A stretch of 64,000 bases of DNA. Origin: Arenicola marina. Taxonomy: Eukaryota > Annelida > Polychaeta > Arenicolidae. A program made the position numbers and the translations under genes. Within the stretch, counting starts at the first letter, position 1, and the number at the start of each line of letters is the position of its first letter. The DNA lies in NCBI GenBank assembly GCA_964019135.1, contig OZ025264.1:1860001-1924000 (forward strand). The letters are read 5' to 3'. Positions 10,661 through 23,370 of this stretch are shown here, in pieces. The notes under the pieces were generated by a model. The model had not been told where the DNA came from. It was given only the letters and a program-made list of their open reading frames with translations, and ran no database searches.

Positions 10661-13090
10661 CTGCAACCGTCGGAATTTACCAGCCCGAAGTTGCGCATGC
10701 GCAGAAGGTGCCTCGCTAATTTCAGCGCGGTAACAGTTTCAGACCGTGACACCGGGAACTAGGTGTTACATTTACAGTTTTGTTCAGTTCTGCTACGAAT
10801 ATATCTGTTATTTTTGTGATATGTGTCACTTATCTAAGGTAGTGACTTATTATTAGAGTAGGGTATTTTAAAAAGCGATATGACATTAGCATTTCAACAA
10901 GTTGACACTTGTTGTAACTTAATAGTTTAGACCTTTAATTTGAAGCCTATGACCATGACTTGTCAGTCTTGTGTGTTCAGTTATATACAGACCGCATTTT
11001 TCTTGAAATGTGAGCATATTAATTCATGTGACGAGTGTGTATTATGGTAAATGGTATTTTGGGGTTATGTCTTAGTACTTTGAGAGTGCGATGCATTAAA
11101 TTAGTGAATGCTGCTTTATCCCTGGGAATATGGCGCCAAGGTTAAATCCTTTCCTAGATTGATATATTTTTTTTACATAGTTATTTACATGTTACAGGGT
11201 CTACCATCGCTGAAATGAATTAAACACCCGCAAGGAGACTGCGGTTAGTATGTGTGAAATTATATCACCATTGTTTAATTATTTGTCGCCTCAGATTATC
11301 GCAAACCTTGCTTTTGGTATCACATGTATCATGTATGTTTGAATCTCATACAAAGCTTGTCAATTTATATCGCTCGCTTATGGGAATCTTGTTAGTTAAA
11401 TGAGGTTGGGATTATAACATGTATGTTTTATGAGTGAATCTCATGAAATTGTTAAACTTGTCACCTGTTTATGATTATCATGTGAATTTAAATATTTGTA
11501 TTAAGAAAACATGCTGTCAGGCACGATACTCTTCTGACATTTCTAGGTCTAGTTGCGTTCATTTATGATAATAGTCAAAATACAAATAGTACAAATTCAT
11601 TATTAGAAACAGTTACCATTTTTATGGGCAACTTGGAGTTTATTGCAATTTATACTAATTTCGTTCGTGTCTTCTCATAGCTTCGCCACTGTTTTCGAAT
11701 TATTATATATCATATTAGTCCATTTATCTAGCATTTGCATGAAAGCCTAATATAACTTTCATAACTAGTAAATTTCTTATATTGTAATGAATTCCACCAG
11801 ATTTCTAAACCTTTGTCATCCTGATTTATTGATTTATTGGATTTTTTGTTTATAATATTTATTTATTTAAGAGTTCTACATGTTGTTGCGCTTTCTTCGT
11901 TCACAGTTCAGTTACAATACAAGTACATTGGATCATGAAAAGCACACTCGCAGGTGGCTATAGTTTAATTCTCATTTGCCTTTCAAGCCGATCACGTGAG
12001 GTGGTCATGACGCACAAACACTGGCCCTGTTACCCGGCTGGTGTATCGCTTATCCTGTCCCCTAGTTACACAATGAAACAAGGCAAGCTGTGTGGCCTTG
12101 AGTCTGCTAAAAATAGAGAGAGTGGTCCAAAAACCGCGAGGGAAACGCCTGTCTAAACAATCCCCCGTATGTGGGACACCTTGTCCTTAGCTTATTCTGG
12201 ATCAACTTTCACGAATATAGGACACCATGTACCAACCACGCTTTCGAAACAGGCCACCTCGCCAAGGTCGTTTGCCCTGGTAGTTTACAGCAACCGACAG
12301 TCACCACGGATATAAGATTAAATAGTGTTAAATATGTAAATACATGCTTCGCAAAGGATTATATTCTAATTAAAATGTAGTTAAAATAACAAAAGCAAAG
12401 TAATTAAAATATAATTAAAATATAATTAAAATAACAAAGGCAAAGCCTTTACACACACACATGTGCATCTAAGTCACAATTAATTGACTATACTTACAAT
12501 TGTAGGCGTCTAAATGCAGTTCCAGTGACTCATTTATAGAGCGACGACCATTACCTAAACATCACCAGGCCTTGTTCTCTGGTACTCCAGCCATCGTTTA
12601 TATATATAATATGTAGGCCAGTATCAGTCTTGGGTGCACGGCCTTGCCCCATGTCAATACCACTCGCTGCAGGGCTAGCTGGTACTTGACTGGGTAGATT
12701 AAGCGCAGGGCAAGTCGGGGTCAAGTCGCGTCCTCGTGAGTATGGCAGGCAGGTTGAATATTAACTGCGATAAATGCACATAAAACATGCACATGAAAAC
12801 GAGAGTTAACTTTCTAATTGGGAGATATTTTTAAAGGGGTGGCTAAGTTTAGCCTATTAACCCCACAAGAAGCAATGTATTTTTACATAAACGAAATGAT
12901 AGGTAGGCGACGCAGCTGAGACCCGCACTACGAATTGTGACCTGCATGCCCATATTTCCTCCCTGCATGATAGATTTATTTCATCTACAAAATGCAAGAA
13001 ACATAGATAAAATATCTTTTAAGAAAGGTTAAGAAACGACAATTTTTCTTTCATCACGACAAACAATGTATATTTCATCTCTATCAAATG
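10661..13090. other. Intergenic DNA, no gene recognised
   Basis: AT-rich, with no splice-bounded coding blocks seen on either strand. Confidence 0.5.
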
Positions 13091-13099
13091 TGAAATTTC

Positions 13100-14035
13100 A
13101 AGGGGGAAGTGGTGGGGGGGAGGGGGGGGTGGGTGGGTGGGGGGTTAGGGAGTTTAAGCAGTTAGTAGAGGGGACACGGACACACTCCAAACTAGGGGCG
13201 GGGAGACACCCTGAGATGGGGAGGGCAGACACCCCAAGTTGGGGCGGCACCCCAAGTTAGGGGAGGGGAGGCACCACAAATTAGGGGAGGGAAGACACCT
13301 AAAGTTGGGGTAGTAGCCTAAGTTAGAGGGTAGGGAGACCTTCAATATTCGGATGGTACCCCAAGATAGGGGAGGGGAGACACCCCAATTTAGGGGAGCG
13401 GACACGACACAAACCGCCGTTTTTAAATTCCTAGATCCGCCCCTACTGCTGCAAAGGGATCTGTTAAGGGGTCGTAGGCCGACACGTTCAATAGGGGTGG
13501 TGAACAAGCTAAGTTCTGGCAAGTTTTCCCATATTAGGAGAGGGGAGACACCGTAGATTAGAGGAAGGGAACACACCCCAAGTTGGGGTGGTACCTCAAG
13601 TTAGGGGATGGGAGATAACTGAAGTTAAGGGACGGGAACACCCCAAGTTCGGGTAGTACCCCAAGTTTGGGGAGGAGAGACACCCCAAGTTAAGGGAGGG
13701 GAGACACTCCAACTTAGGGGTGGGGAGACACCCCAATATTAGGGGAAGGGAAACACCCCAAATTAGGAAAGGGGAGGCAACCCAAATTGGGGTGGTACTC
13801 CAAGTTAGGGGAGGGGAAATACCCCAATATAGGAGTCGCGAGACACCCCAAGGCGGGGCTTCAAGTTTGGGGAGGAGAGACACCCGAAGTTAGGGGAGGG
13901 GAGTCACCCCAAATTAGGGGAGGGAAGGCACTCCAGGTTGAGGTGATACGTCAAATTTGAAGAGGGGAGAAGCCCCACGTTGGGGTGGTAGCCCAAGTTA
14001 GGGGAGGGAGATACACCATGCTGGGGGTGAGGCCC
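13100..14035. repeat. G-rich minisatellite
   Basis: Imperfect short units (about 25-30 bp) are built from CACCCCAAGTTAGGGG and AGGGGAGACAC. They give strong G/C strand asymmetry over about 0.9 kb. Minus-strand proline/leucine-rich frames across it are products of the repeat. The unit GGGGAGGGGAGAC could form G-quadruplexes. Confidence 0.9.
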
Positions 14036-14216
14036 CCTTCATTTGCGTAGACGTTTCACTTAATAAAAGTTAAACGTTGCAGATAGAGATGAATCAAACC
14101 GGTATTGGTGACGGGTAAAACTGCTAATGATGATCGCTAGGCACCCCCCCCCCCCAACAAAATGGGCGGGGGAAGGCTATTGTCAGAGGGAGACGCGCAT
14201 TCAAACGATCACCATG

Positions 14217-14292
14217 CAACCCGGTTAGCTCAGCCGATAGCACATCAGACCGTTGATCGTAGAGTCGTCAATGCGTTCGACCCCAGCCCACG
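14217..14292 (+). repeat. tRNA-like head of a SINE
   Basis: The sequence has an A-box-like TTAGCTCAGCCGATAGC and a B-box-like GCGTTCGACCCC at tRNA spacing. The fold is not a clean tRNA (no good acceptor stem), so a SINE head is more likely than a functional tRNA gene. Confidence 0.55.
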
Positions 14293-14650
14293 GTTCCTTT
14301 TCCACAACTATTTTCTCGGAGAAACAAGGCAATTTCCAAGGTAGTCAGTTCTTGAAGAGAAGTTCTATATCCAAATCTCTGATTCTACGGTTCAATCGGA
14401 AGATTAATGGTTGCAGTCCCGCCCGTTCGCATGTTTACTTATGTTGCGATAACATTTAATATCTTGATGCCTCGTGGCAAAGTCACGTCATTTGCACATA
14501 TATTTTACATATAGCGTAAAACGATATGGTGCACATCACAGTGGCGATGTGATACATGCCATTGTACATAAATCAGTGAACATTGTCAGTGGGCACAGTC
14601 TTCGCCAATCTCGTTCGTGGTACGATTTCTTGTTATGTACGCGCTTCTCG

Positions 14651-17600
14651 TTAAAACATGGTTTCGCGCGGTTTCAGGAACAACTTGATCCCCGTCTTTG
14701 TTCTCAAGACCAGCTCTGGCAGTTTCACCACTTGGTGACTGTCGTCCATAGTGAGGTCAAAGCTGCGGTAGGACAAATCGGATAAAATATAACCCATTAA
14801 AATAAGGTACATAACGGATACGATCACATGATCTTGTTAGTGAACTTCATTGCAATATGTACGATACGACATCTGGTGCTGTTAAAAGCCAAAGAGACAA
14901 AAAATCGTTGATTGTCTCTCTATATATATATTTATGAATACATATGTGTATTCGTTACTGCATTTGACGCACAAACTGCATGTGACGAAACTAACCTGTG
15001 AAGAATCTTAGCCACCATAGCTTTCATCTCGTGCATTGCGAAATTTTGGCCAATGCAATTCCTGCAATTTGGGTAGAACATTTGCGAATAAAATTGGTAG
15101 CATAAACGAAAATTAGGCGCCTTACATAATATCACCACCCGCCTTTGTTGCATTACATAGTATATTGAAAGATTTGAAATATGGTTCATTGTTGTGATAA
15201 TTTGTTTAAGGTCACAGATGAAATCAAAAACGATAGAGGACACTTAGCTTGTGTGGTAGGATAACTCACCTGGGTCCCGCGGAGAACGGTAGGAAGGCAT
15301 GTGAGTCCATTTTGGAAATATTTTCCGTCAGAAACCTATCAGGGCGAAATTCCTGAAGATGAAACATAACGTAATATATCTCTAACTGGAAAATAATGTT
15401 TCAAAGTACAACCCGAAGGAATAGCTGAGACCTTGAACGACTAATCTATTCTCTAGCGTGATGGGTCCGAACTTTAATATTGATCAAACCATTGGCAAAC
15501 GTAAGAATAAAACAAGTGGTACACTGAAACGGGATACAGTTTACGTGCAAACCCATTAAACGCCTAGGAATATATGTGGGTCATGATAAAGAGAAAATGC
15601 ATATGATTCTAACAGATAATGGTATATGCTTTAAGCATGTATACATACTGAAAATGAAACACATTGGCTTAATTTAATTATGAGGTGTTGCATGGAACTT
15701 TGTCATGTATCCAGCATCACAGGAGATTCAAAAAGAGGGAATCAAACGAATGCGATATTTGTGGCGACGTGCAACTGTCCACGAGCAGACATAAGTTGTA
15801 ATATCGTGGAATGTAGAATAGCCTGGGCATTCCATGAGATGTACTAGTTGTTTCATGCAGTGTGATCGAAAGTGTTATAATATCACTCACATGCAATGTT
15901 TGATATAAAGATTGGCTGGTTGGACAAAATGATTAATGTTCTGTTGTCAGAAGATTCATGTTCTTACAGAACTTAAATTTCGAGGATCGTGTACTCCACT
16001 AAATCCAGAAGTATCACCTGGAGCTACGACTTTGAAAAAGGTATTTACATCTATAAGGGTATGACATCACTCGTCATTAATTTATAATCTTTCCGCAATG
16101 CAATATTGTTATCTTAAACAGTATATGCGTAACTTGCATCTACGGAAATAAAGTTCAAAGTTCAAAGTTCAAAAAAAAACAGAACAAAGACAGAACAATC
16201 GAATGCGACATGACAATTGCGACGACGGTAATTTTTTGCATCAATATAATCAGATACTAGATGTACACGATGCAAGCGGGGCCGACCCGGTAGCTCACTG
16301 GGTTGGAGCGCTCGCCTTGAGTGATCTGACCGCATGAGAGGCTAACGGCACGTGGATCGAGCCCCGCTGCGGCCATATCTGTTTGGTCGCAGGATAAAAA
16401 TCCCATGTTCTTCTTCGCAAAGTAAAGGGGCTACCTCCATAGACATGGCGCCAGTCTCCCGTCCTTCTCCCATTGACGCGATATGACCAAAATGGTTAAA
16501 GCGTCCTGAATATACAAGCAACCAACCACGATGCAAGCTCACCGCATGATCACTTCCCCAGACATCTGGGTTGTGATGTAATCCGATGATGTTGATGGCA
16601 ATTTCGGTATTTGGAGGCAGTTGGACGCCTTCCAGAGTGAACGGCTTCGTGTTTTCACGCCCCGTGGACGGCACTGGAGGTGAAACTCTAATGGATTCCT
16701 TGATGCACATGGTCAGGTAGGGAAGACCCTTCACGTCCTCCCTGCAGCGGGACAACATTAAGACTGTATTAGCAGGGGTGAATGCAGGAATTGGAAAGGG
16801 GGGGGGCTGAAAAAATACATATTACGACGACCGTACGACATATTACGACCGGGAGAGCCAGCAATTTTAACGCTTTTTTGAATGCTGGAGGGGGGGGGGG
16901 TCAACGCCGTCTCAGATAGCGTTCTTGGGGGGGGGGGGGGGGTGGCATTCTTCCTCAAAAAGGTTGGGGTGGGGGTCCGGACTCCTGGACCCCCCCTGGA
17001 TCCGCCCTTGCTATGGATCTCTATCCTGGAATTACATGGTAGTCTAATACCTTTAGTGATCCAACGTACAATTAACATGAAAAGCTGTTGTGCATTGTGA
17101 AACGAGGCGCATGCGCTTCATATCGTTGCTATGTTATATTTACGTTTCGAGCTGCGTAGTTCCGCTTCCAAGACTAAAACAATCAGCCAAAAATTAAAAT
17201 ATACGCCACGGAAAGCGCATACAAACGGTTGAGTGGTGGCCAGCCAATGACAACCACACACACACACACACACACACGCACAAACATAAACCAGTGAGCG
17301 TCAGATATTGTGAAAAAGCGTATTTGTCTGTTAACCCCAATTAGCGCCTAACCCGGAAGTAGTGCCAGAAAGTGCAATTTTCTAGATAAATACCACGTGA
17401 TGGTGTTTGTGTCCCGCCCTTCCAGGAGCTCATCCACTTCCTGTTGTGCCTTCCTCTGATAGGCTGGATGTCTGGCCATGTGGTACAACGTCCAGCTAAT
17501 GCCGCTCGCCGTCGTGTCGTGCCCTGAACAGAGGAAGTCAGTAACGAATGTTATATTACAATATACACTTGAATTCTAATTATAGCATAACTTTCCCACA

Positions 17601-20600
17601 TTGTGTAGTTACTTATTCGTAAACATCAGGAAAGCAACATATTATATATTTCCCTGACATTCGAAAGGAAACGCCACGATCACGTTACCTGCAAAGAGGA
17701 AGGTGTCTACTTCCTGGCGTATTTCCAAATCTGTCAGCCCTCTGCCATCCTCATCACGCGCCAGCAACAAGATATCCAGGAAATCTTTGCAGGCCTGGTC
17801 TGTTTGTTTACTTGTAGTGTCTTCCTAGAGTTACATATAGGCGTAAATATTCAACATTTCTTCATGGGTTATTACTTCACGTATATGGTGACCCAAATTT
17901 ATCGAACTGTTACGTTTCCTATTCCTATTAAAGTACGAATCCTTTTTTGCTTCCAGCCGGACCTTACTTTTCGCGTTTCCTTCTTCTTGACAATATCATA
18001 TAAACAGCTACTGGATTGATAGCACAGTATTATCCTGCGATGACGCGGCCGCGAGTAGCTACACAGTATGACATGCATGTCTAGATATTTATATGTTATC
18101 GCGACAGCAGACATTTATGTGTAGGACCATTCAATGTTGTACAATGTTCACTTTATTATTTAAGGTACACGTATGCCGTGTCATTATCAGTAAGGTAATA
18201 TCAGAATACAATTTGTGCAATTATTATATCATGCAAGTCTCTATAACTACCATGTAGCTACGACGTGTAATACACTAAATAAACGATTGCCATTTTATCC
18301 ACTATATGTACTTACCAGGGCCTGTCTCCGTCGCTTAATAATATCCTCGGCAACGTTGTGAACATAATCACAGACCTTCTTGAACTGACGGCCCTTCGGT
18401 GTTACATAGTACAGCGCATCCCATTGACCAAAGAAGGACCTTCAAATAAAACAAGACACGTGTATTATGATAGATGAATATAGCATATATGATTATGAAA
18501 GATGTGCAATCGCGTTTCTGTCGCCAGTTATAAATTATTTTGATGCATTTGTGGTTATAATTACGAACATTTCTTCCGTTAAAATATCAATATTACCGAA
18601 AGCAGGAATTACATCGCGGGGTATATAGCATCGGGCACATGGTGAAGAGAGGCACAGCGACCTTGTTCGATGATTGTTTTGTCATTTCAAGAGAGTAAGA
18701 TTGTGCAATGTTTCAAGTGGTAAAACATCGCACCGAAAACGGCCATTAAGCAAAGCCATAGATATGTGTGTTGCATACCACATTAAGTTAAGTCATAACT
18801 GAATCGTAAACATTACGATTTAAATTAAATACATGTAGCACGTAGCGAACTAAATAATCTTTTTTCGGGGTAGTTTTTTCGAGGTAGTTACTAAGATATG
18901 TACCGGCTGCTGATAACCTTGTTAAATAAATAAATTGTACACACAAAGAGAATAATAGTGAACATTACATAAGTGATATATCGGACTTAAATTAGCATGT
19001 AGTTAATGTTTAATACTTTAATAACACGAAAGTAATCTTACCCGGCTCTATCAACAGCAAGGCTTGCCGCAGAAACAACCGCCTTGACATACGGGTTGTC
19101 TTTCCTGTAGTCAAATAGCACAACTTGTATCACCTTTATTACCGGCAGTATCACATAAACAAAGAAAGTAACTTTTGATCCTATTTCACGTGCAATGTTT
19201 ATTTATAATTTTTGATTCAATTTGTAATCATCACATGAACATTGATATTTACATGACACACTACATTAAACTAACAATTAAATTTGTCGGTAAGGCATTC
19301 ATAAATAATTAGGCGTGTTCTTACACTTCTCCCGACCATGCCTTGTTTTAAAGTGAATGATAATGAAGTTGTTCAATAATGTAGTGGTAGCCAGCCAGCC
19401 ACCTACCCTTGCCGCTGTACATCGTCCTCGCTGGAGAATGCGCATCGGAGGATGACTTGGAAAGTGCAGAGACTGACAGGTTGGAAGACTTCCACACTCT
19501 CACCCGTGGAACTCGCCGCACGGAGCTTGCTCTGGGAATATAACAATAGCGTTAGGTAATTTGATTGGTCTGACATCTTCTGTAGCAACCCGCGATTTTC
19601 AATATCGGCCCTAGTCTGCTCGTGTCGTTACTATTATATAGTTATGAGTTGACCCCTGAATTGCTCTTTACCTGAAATATGTGTTGGGTTTTAACATGCC
19701 TCCTTACTATACTGGTTTAACTACTGCACACACGTTTTGAAGTAAAAGATTGCGCGACTGGCTCTATGGTCTGAAAATCGCAAGTTTTCTCACGGCTTGT
19801 AGGCCGTTTGGCTTTGTTTACACAAATAGAACAATCACGAAAATGGACGTTCACTCACGACCAGTATATCGGCTGCCGCATTGTTCACTTCCATGTAGGT
19901 CTTCAAAACTTGGAAATGGAAAGCCGGAGTCAACAACTTCCGGTTCCGAAACCACGTGGGTCCGGAGGTTAGCAACAACCCCATCCCTGCAATCAGAACC
20001 AAAACATGGTATAAAGCTAATATGGATAGGTGCTACCTAAACTGCGAGCGTATATTTATTAATTCAGCCGTGGGGCTCTCTAGATCAATATTCAAAATAA
20101 ATCCCACTTCGGCTTGCCATATTGCATATCTTTGGCGGAATGACGTATGCCATGCACGTTCTTGTGGCATATCATTCAGTTGCTTAGGAACTCCTGCTGT
20201 GACGTCATTTTTAGAACATTTTGACATTTCGTCACAACTACTCAATATTCTACCCGCGACAAAGTCTCGAATTCGAAAACGTTAAATTCTTCTTGTTAAT
20301 AAATTATAGAGCATATAGATTTAAAACAAAAGGTAATTTTTGCTTGAAATCAGTACATTTCGTTGATATACACACATATACATTACAGTAATCAATCTTC
20401 GACGCAAAAATATACACGTATGCGTACATAACATGCGATCTCTTCCGCTTTGCCCAGTGCAGGTTGATTTTCGGTGGATTTCTCCAGCTCAGAACAGTAT
20501 GGGATTCAGATATAGATTCGATCAATTTTTTTTACTTGTGTGTTATCTAAAAAGCTCGCCACGCTCGCTATTAGCTGCTAATGACAATTGCTGTTAAAGC

Positions 20601-21710
20601 CCACATCGTAAGCCCCACAAGAGGACCAATTACACATAGGCTTGTTTACGGTTAATTTACGAATTTTGCCGACGGGTCGTGCCTAGCCATGGTTGGAGGT
20701 AGCCGTATGCGCCGTTGACAATTGTCTTCATCTCTGTGTGTTTGATGACCTCCTTGATGCTGTCCGGGTGGCAGGCGACGACAGTGGGTCTGTTGGGACC
20801 GATCCAGAACCTGTATGCCTTGCCGTACGAGACGAGGTCTTCCAGTAAGAACTTGTGCATCACTGTGATATCCATGCTGGGAGCCTGGCGGGGAACGGGA
20901 AGTCGAAGGCGAAAATTACTAATGAGCAAATTTATTATTGTATCGCTTAGTCATCCAGTGATATAGTCATTATCAAGAGCGATGTCAGAATATAAATCAC
21001 GCAAAAGATATAGTTTAAAGTTATTATATATAGGATTTGCGAGTGCCTAGACCATCTATCATAATCATGTCATTAGGTTTGGTAATGACACACGTCTTCT
21101 CGGCTGAAATCCGAAGAATACTGACCCAAGCAGCAATACCGATACGAGGTAGTAAGAGACAGTAATATCCTATGATATTATTCAGACTAAATGACATTTT
21201 TAAAGATTTTTAACCATTATTATGAAGAAACTAATTATTATTTAGCTCCGCTACTTAATGTATTGAATATAGCTCTCAATTTCTTTCGCCTATAAAATGC
21301 TTGTAATTAGCAGCAGTCCTAACCCACCTTGTCAACTGTTTATATTTACCGGTATATATATATATATATTGATGTATTAAGGTGGCTCCCACGATAGCGA
21401 CCTACCTGTGTCTTAATGGGTCCGGAGTCTCCTGGCCAACTCGCATATTTATGTTCTGCATGATATGTATTACATTTCTTGGTCAAATAAATGAATTCTG
21501 ACTCTGACTCTGAGGCAGCAGTACCTGGTGTAGAGTGCCGTACAGCCAGTGTCTGGGCGGACCCGGTAAGCGGTCGATGGATTTGCCGACTCGCCTCACG
21601 AACGACACGTATCTGTAGAACCGGAGTCCGTAGTAGAACACCGGGAGGAGCAGGAGCGAGAAGGTCAAGGTCGTCACGTCCAGCATTCTCAGCAGCGACG
21701 ACAGCGCCAT
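14651..21710 (-). CDS. Cytochrome P450, family 4 (CYP4-like), 12 exons, 517 aa
   Basis: A haem monooxygenase of the endoplasmic reticulum; CYP4 enzymes typically omega-hydroxylate fatty acids and eicosanoids. Exons (minus): 21525-21710, 20683-20884, 19859-19986, 19407-19531, 19042-19104, 18316-18439, 17689-17824, 17394-17523, 16543-16741, 15270-15352, 14996-15061, 14651-14762. Phases match at every junction and the total is 1554 nt, the normal length for the family. Seen: N-terminal membrane anchor (residues about 12-30), proline-rich LPGPP hinge at 48-52, I-helix AGHDTT at 321-326, ExxR as ESIR at 380-383, FRPDRF after the K-helix, haem loop FSAGPRNCIG with Cys461. The ATG at 21710 precedes the anchor directly. 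Odd points: Ala321 replaces the Glu that in many CYP4s binds haem covalently, and intron 2 starts with GC. Introns carry a SINE, a small MITE and a (CA)n. The exact subfamily is not determined. Confidence 0.95.
16278..16529 (+). repeat. tRNA-derived SINE, copy 1
   Basis: The head has A-box-like TAGCTCACTGGGTTGG and B-box-like GGATCGAGCCCC; the body reads CTGTTTGGTCGCAGGATAAA...CATTGACGCGATATGACC and ends AAGCGTCCTGAATATACAAG. Related copies are 21752-22006 and 59500-59735 (both minus). This copy sits in P450 intron 9, about 14 bp from the exon 9 donor at 16543. Confidence 0.85.
16771..17012. mobile_element. Small hAT-like MITE in P450 intron 8
   Basis: The left end is CAGGGGTGAATGCAGG and the right end on the opposite strand is CAAGGGCGGATCCAGG, an imperfect terminal inverted repeat of the CAGGGGCGGATCC type. 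The interior is dominated by oligo-G runs. I cannot see a convincing 8-bp target duplication. It has no coding capacity. Confidence 0.55.
17255..17280. repeat. (CA)n microsatellite
   Basis: About 12 CA units in P450 intron 8. Confidence 0.9.
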
Positions 21711-21751
21711 CTATGAATCAAAATCGGTGTCATTTATTTTATCAAGTATAG

Positions 21752-22006
21752 TTGGTTGCCTGTATATTCAAGACGCTTTAACCAGTTTTAGTCATATATC
21801 GCGTCTATGGGAGAAGGAGGGGAAGAGCGGAGCCGTGTCACCGCGGTAACTCTCTACGCATCACTCTTCATGTGATCTTTATCATGCGACCAAACAGACA
21901 TAGCTACAGCAGGGCTCGAACCACCGATCCACCTGCCTTTAGGCTCTCAGGTGGACATATCACTCAAGGTGAGTGCTCTAGCCGACTGAGTAAACGGGCC
22001 GGCCCT
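21752..22006 (-). repeat. tRNA-derived SINE, copy 2
   Basis: Same family as 16278-16529, opposite strand: tRNA-like head at the right end (TTTACTCAGTCGGCTAGAGC read on minus), shared body and tail ACGCTTTAACCAG read on plus. It begins only about 42 bp upstream of the P450 start codon, so it overlaps the likely 5' UTR or promoter. Confidence 0.85.
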
Positions 22007-22274
22007 CACGTATAGTAATATGTGTAACAGATAATACATTCAGAATAGCACATGACTTGATCAGGAGACCCCCATTAAGACCTGTGCGGTCGCTATCATA
22101 GAGGCCACCTCAGTAAGGATAAACAGATTGACGATGGGAGAACTTCTGCTGTAAATTATATATATGGTCGGGCAAATACAACAAATAGTGAAACACAAAA
22201 CGAGGACATAGAAAAAGAAGGTATGATCAATCAAATAAACAGGGGAAAATGGCTTTTATACACCTAGCAAGATT

Positions 22275-22400
22275 TCCCTCGTGGTGGGGTGGGGCGAACA
22301 GGGGGGAGGGGGCATTTATGGGGCGGGGGGGAGGGCATGTATGGGGCAGGGGGGGGGCATGTATGGGGCATGGGGAGGGGGGCAATGGACACGGCAGGGA
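22275..22400. repeat. G-rich short tandem repeat
   Basis: Repeated GGGGCATGTATGGGGCAGG-like units with long G runs. Open frames rich in glycine or proline across it are compositional artefacts. It is a G-quadruplex candidate. Confidence 0.8.
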
Positions 22401-23261
22401 CAAGTTTAGACTAACTAGACACAGTGAAGACACTTGTGACCCCTAAGGCTTTCCACGAAGTCAGGTTATTCGTAATATGGGGACTGCTTAATGGTCACCG
22501 GGGCTTGACCGGTGCACTCGTTTTGGGGTTGTTTTAGGCGCAGTATATTTTCGAACAAGTTTCTCTTTAACCCCCCAAATATTTTGAGTAGTTCTTCATC
22601 AATAGTATTAGCCATCACTTATGGCTGGGTGTGTATGTTAGGTTAAGAAGTATACGTATAAGGACCAGTCATCGAATCAAACAAATTAATAAGTTTCTGA
22701 ATTGCGTCGAATATACAATGAACCGCAGTGGGCGATGAGGTGAGGTGAAATTAATTACAGATACAAAGCAAAATGTTTATGCGCGAGGGATCCGCAGTGG
22801 CGAGCGGAAGTATCTCATGGCATGTGCCAACACAGAAAGCTCCGCAGTAGATGTACAGATCCGTTTGTACGGCGCCCCGGATAGGGACATTCAAAATAAT
22901 GTTTTATCTCGTGCGAACGACATAGTATCTCGTTTGCACGAAATAGCATGTCACGCGGTTAAGTGAATCATATTAACAGGTTGCAATAATAGAAACATGA
23001 GCCAGAAAGAAAATAAATAGATGAGTGGATGCCGAGGGGTGGGGGCGCGGGGCAGTAAGAGACCATCGAAGGGTGTCGGGGGATGGGTGTGGGTGGGGTG
23101 GGGGGGGGGGGGTGAGAGGGTGAGAGGGGGCGGGCGTTAGTGATACTCATTTCCACTCATACTCATCGCTGTACGCATTGGTGTATTTTTATACCGACAC
23201 TGCAAGCAGCGACTACTGGCCGTCTGGCAGCGATAATTTAGTACAGAGCTAATGTTTTTTG

Positions 23262-23370
23262 TAATAGACCGTTCCAGGGGAAATTCGGTCAGGCGCGTGT
23301 TTCCAGTGAACTCCATCTCGCTCTGCGCTGCATAGCATGTAAAAGACGAGTATTGACTTAAAGCTGCATA
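23262..23370 (-). repeat. Dispersed repeat, partner of 36195-36292
   Basis: Shared with 36195-36292 in inverted orientation: TATGCAGCGCAGAGCGAG and TTTCCCCTGG-ACGG-CTATTAC blocks. It has no coding content. Confidence 0.65.

Noticed and set aside
13154-13883. Proline/leucine-rich minus-strand frames
   Set aside because: They run through the G-rich minisatellite and reflect its unit sequence.
13100-14035. CRISPR-like array
   Set aside because: The units are contiguous and imperfect, without unique spacers, in eukaryotic DNA.
14217-14292. Functional tRNA gene
   Set aside because: A- and B-box-like words are present, but the acceptor stem does not pair well and the surroundings look like a SINE.
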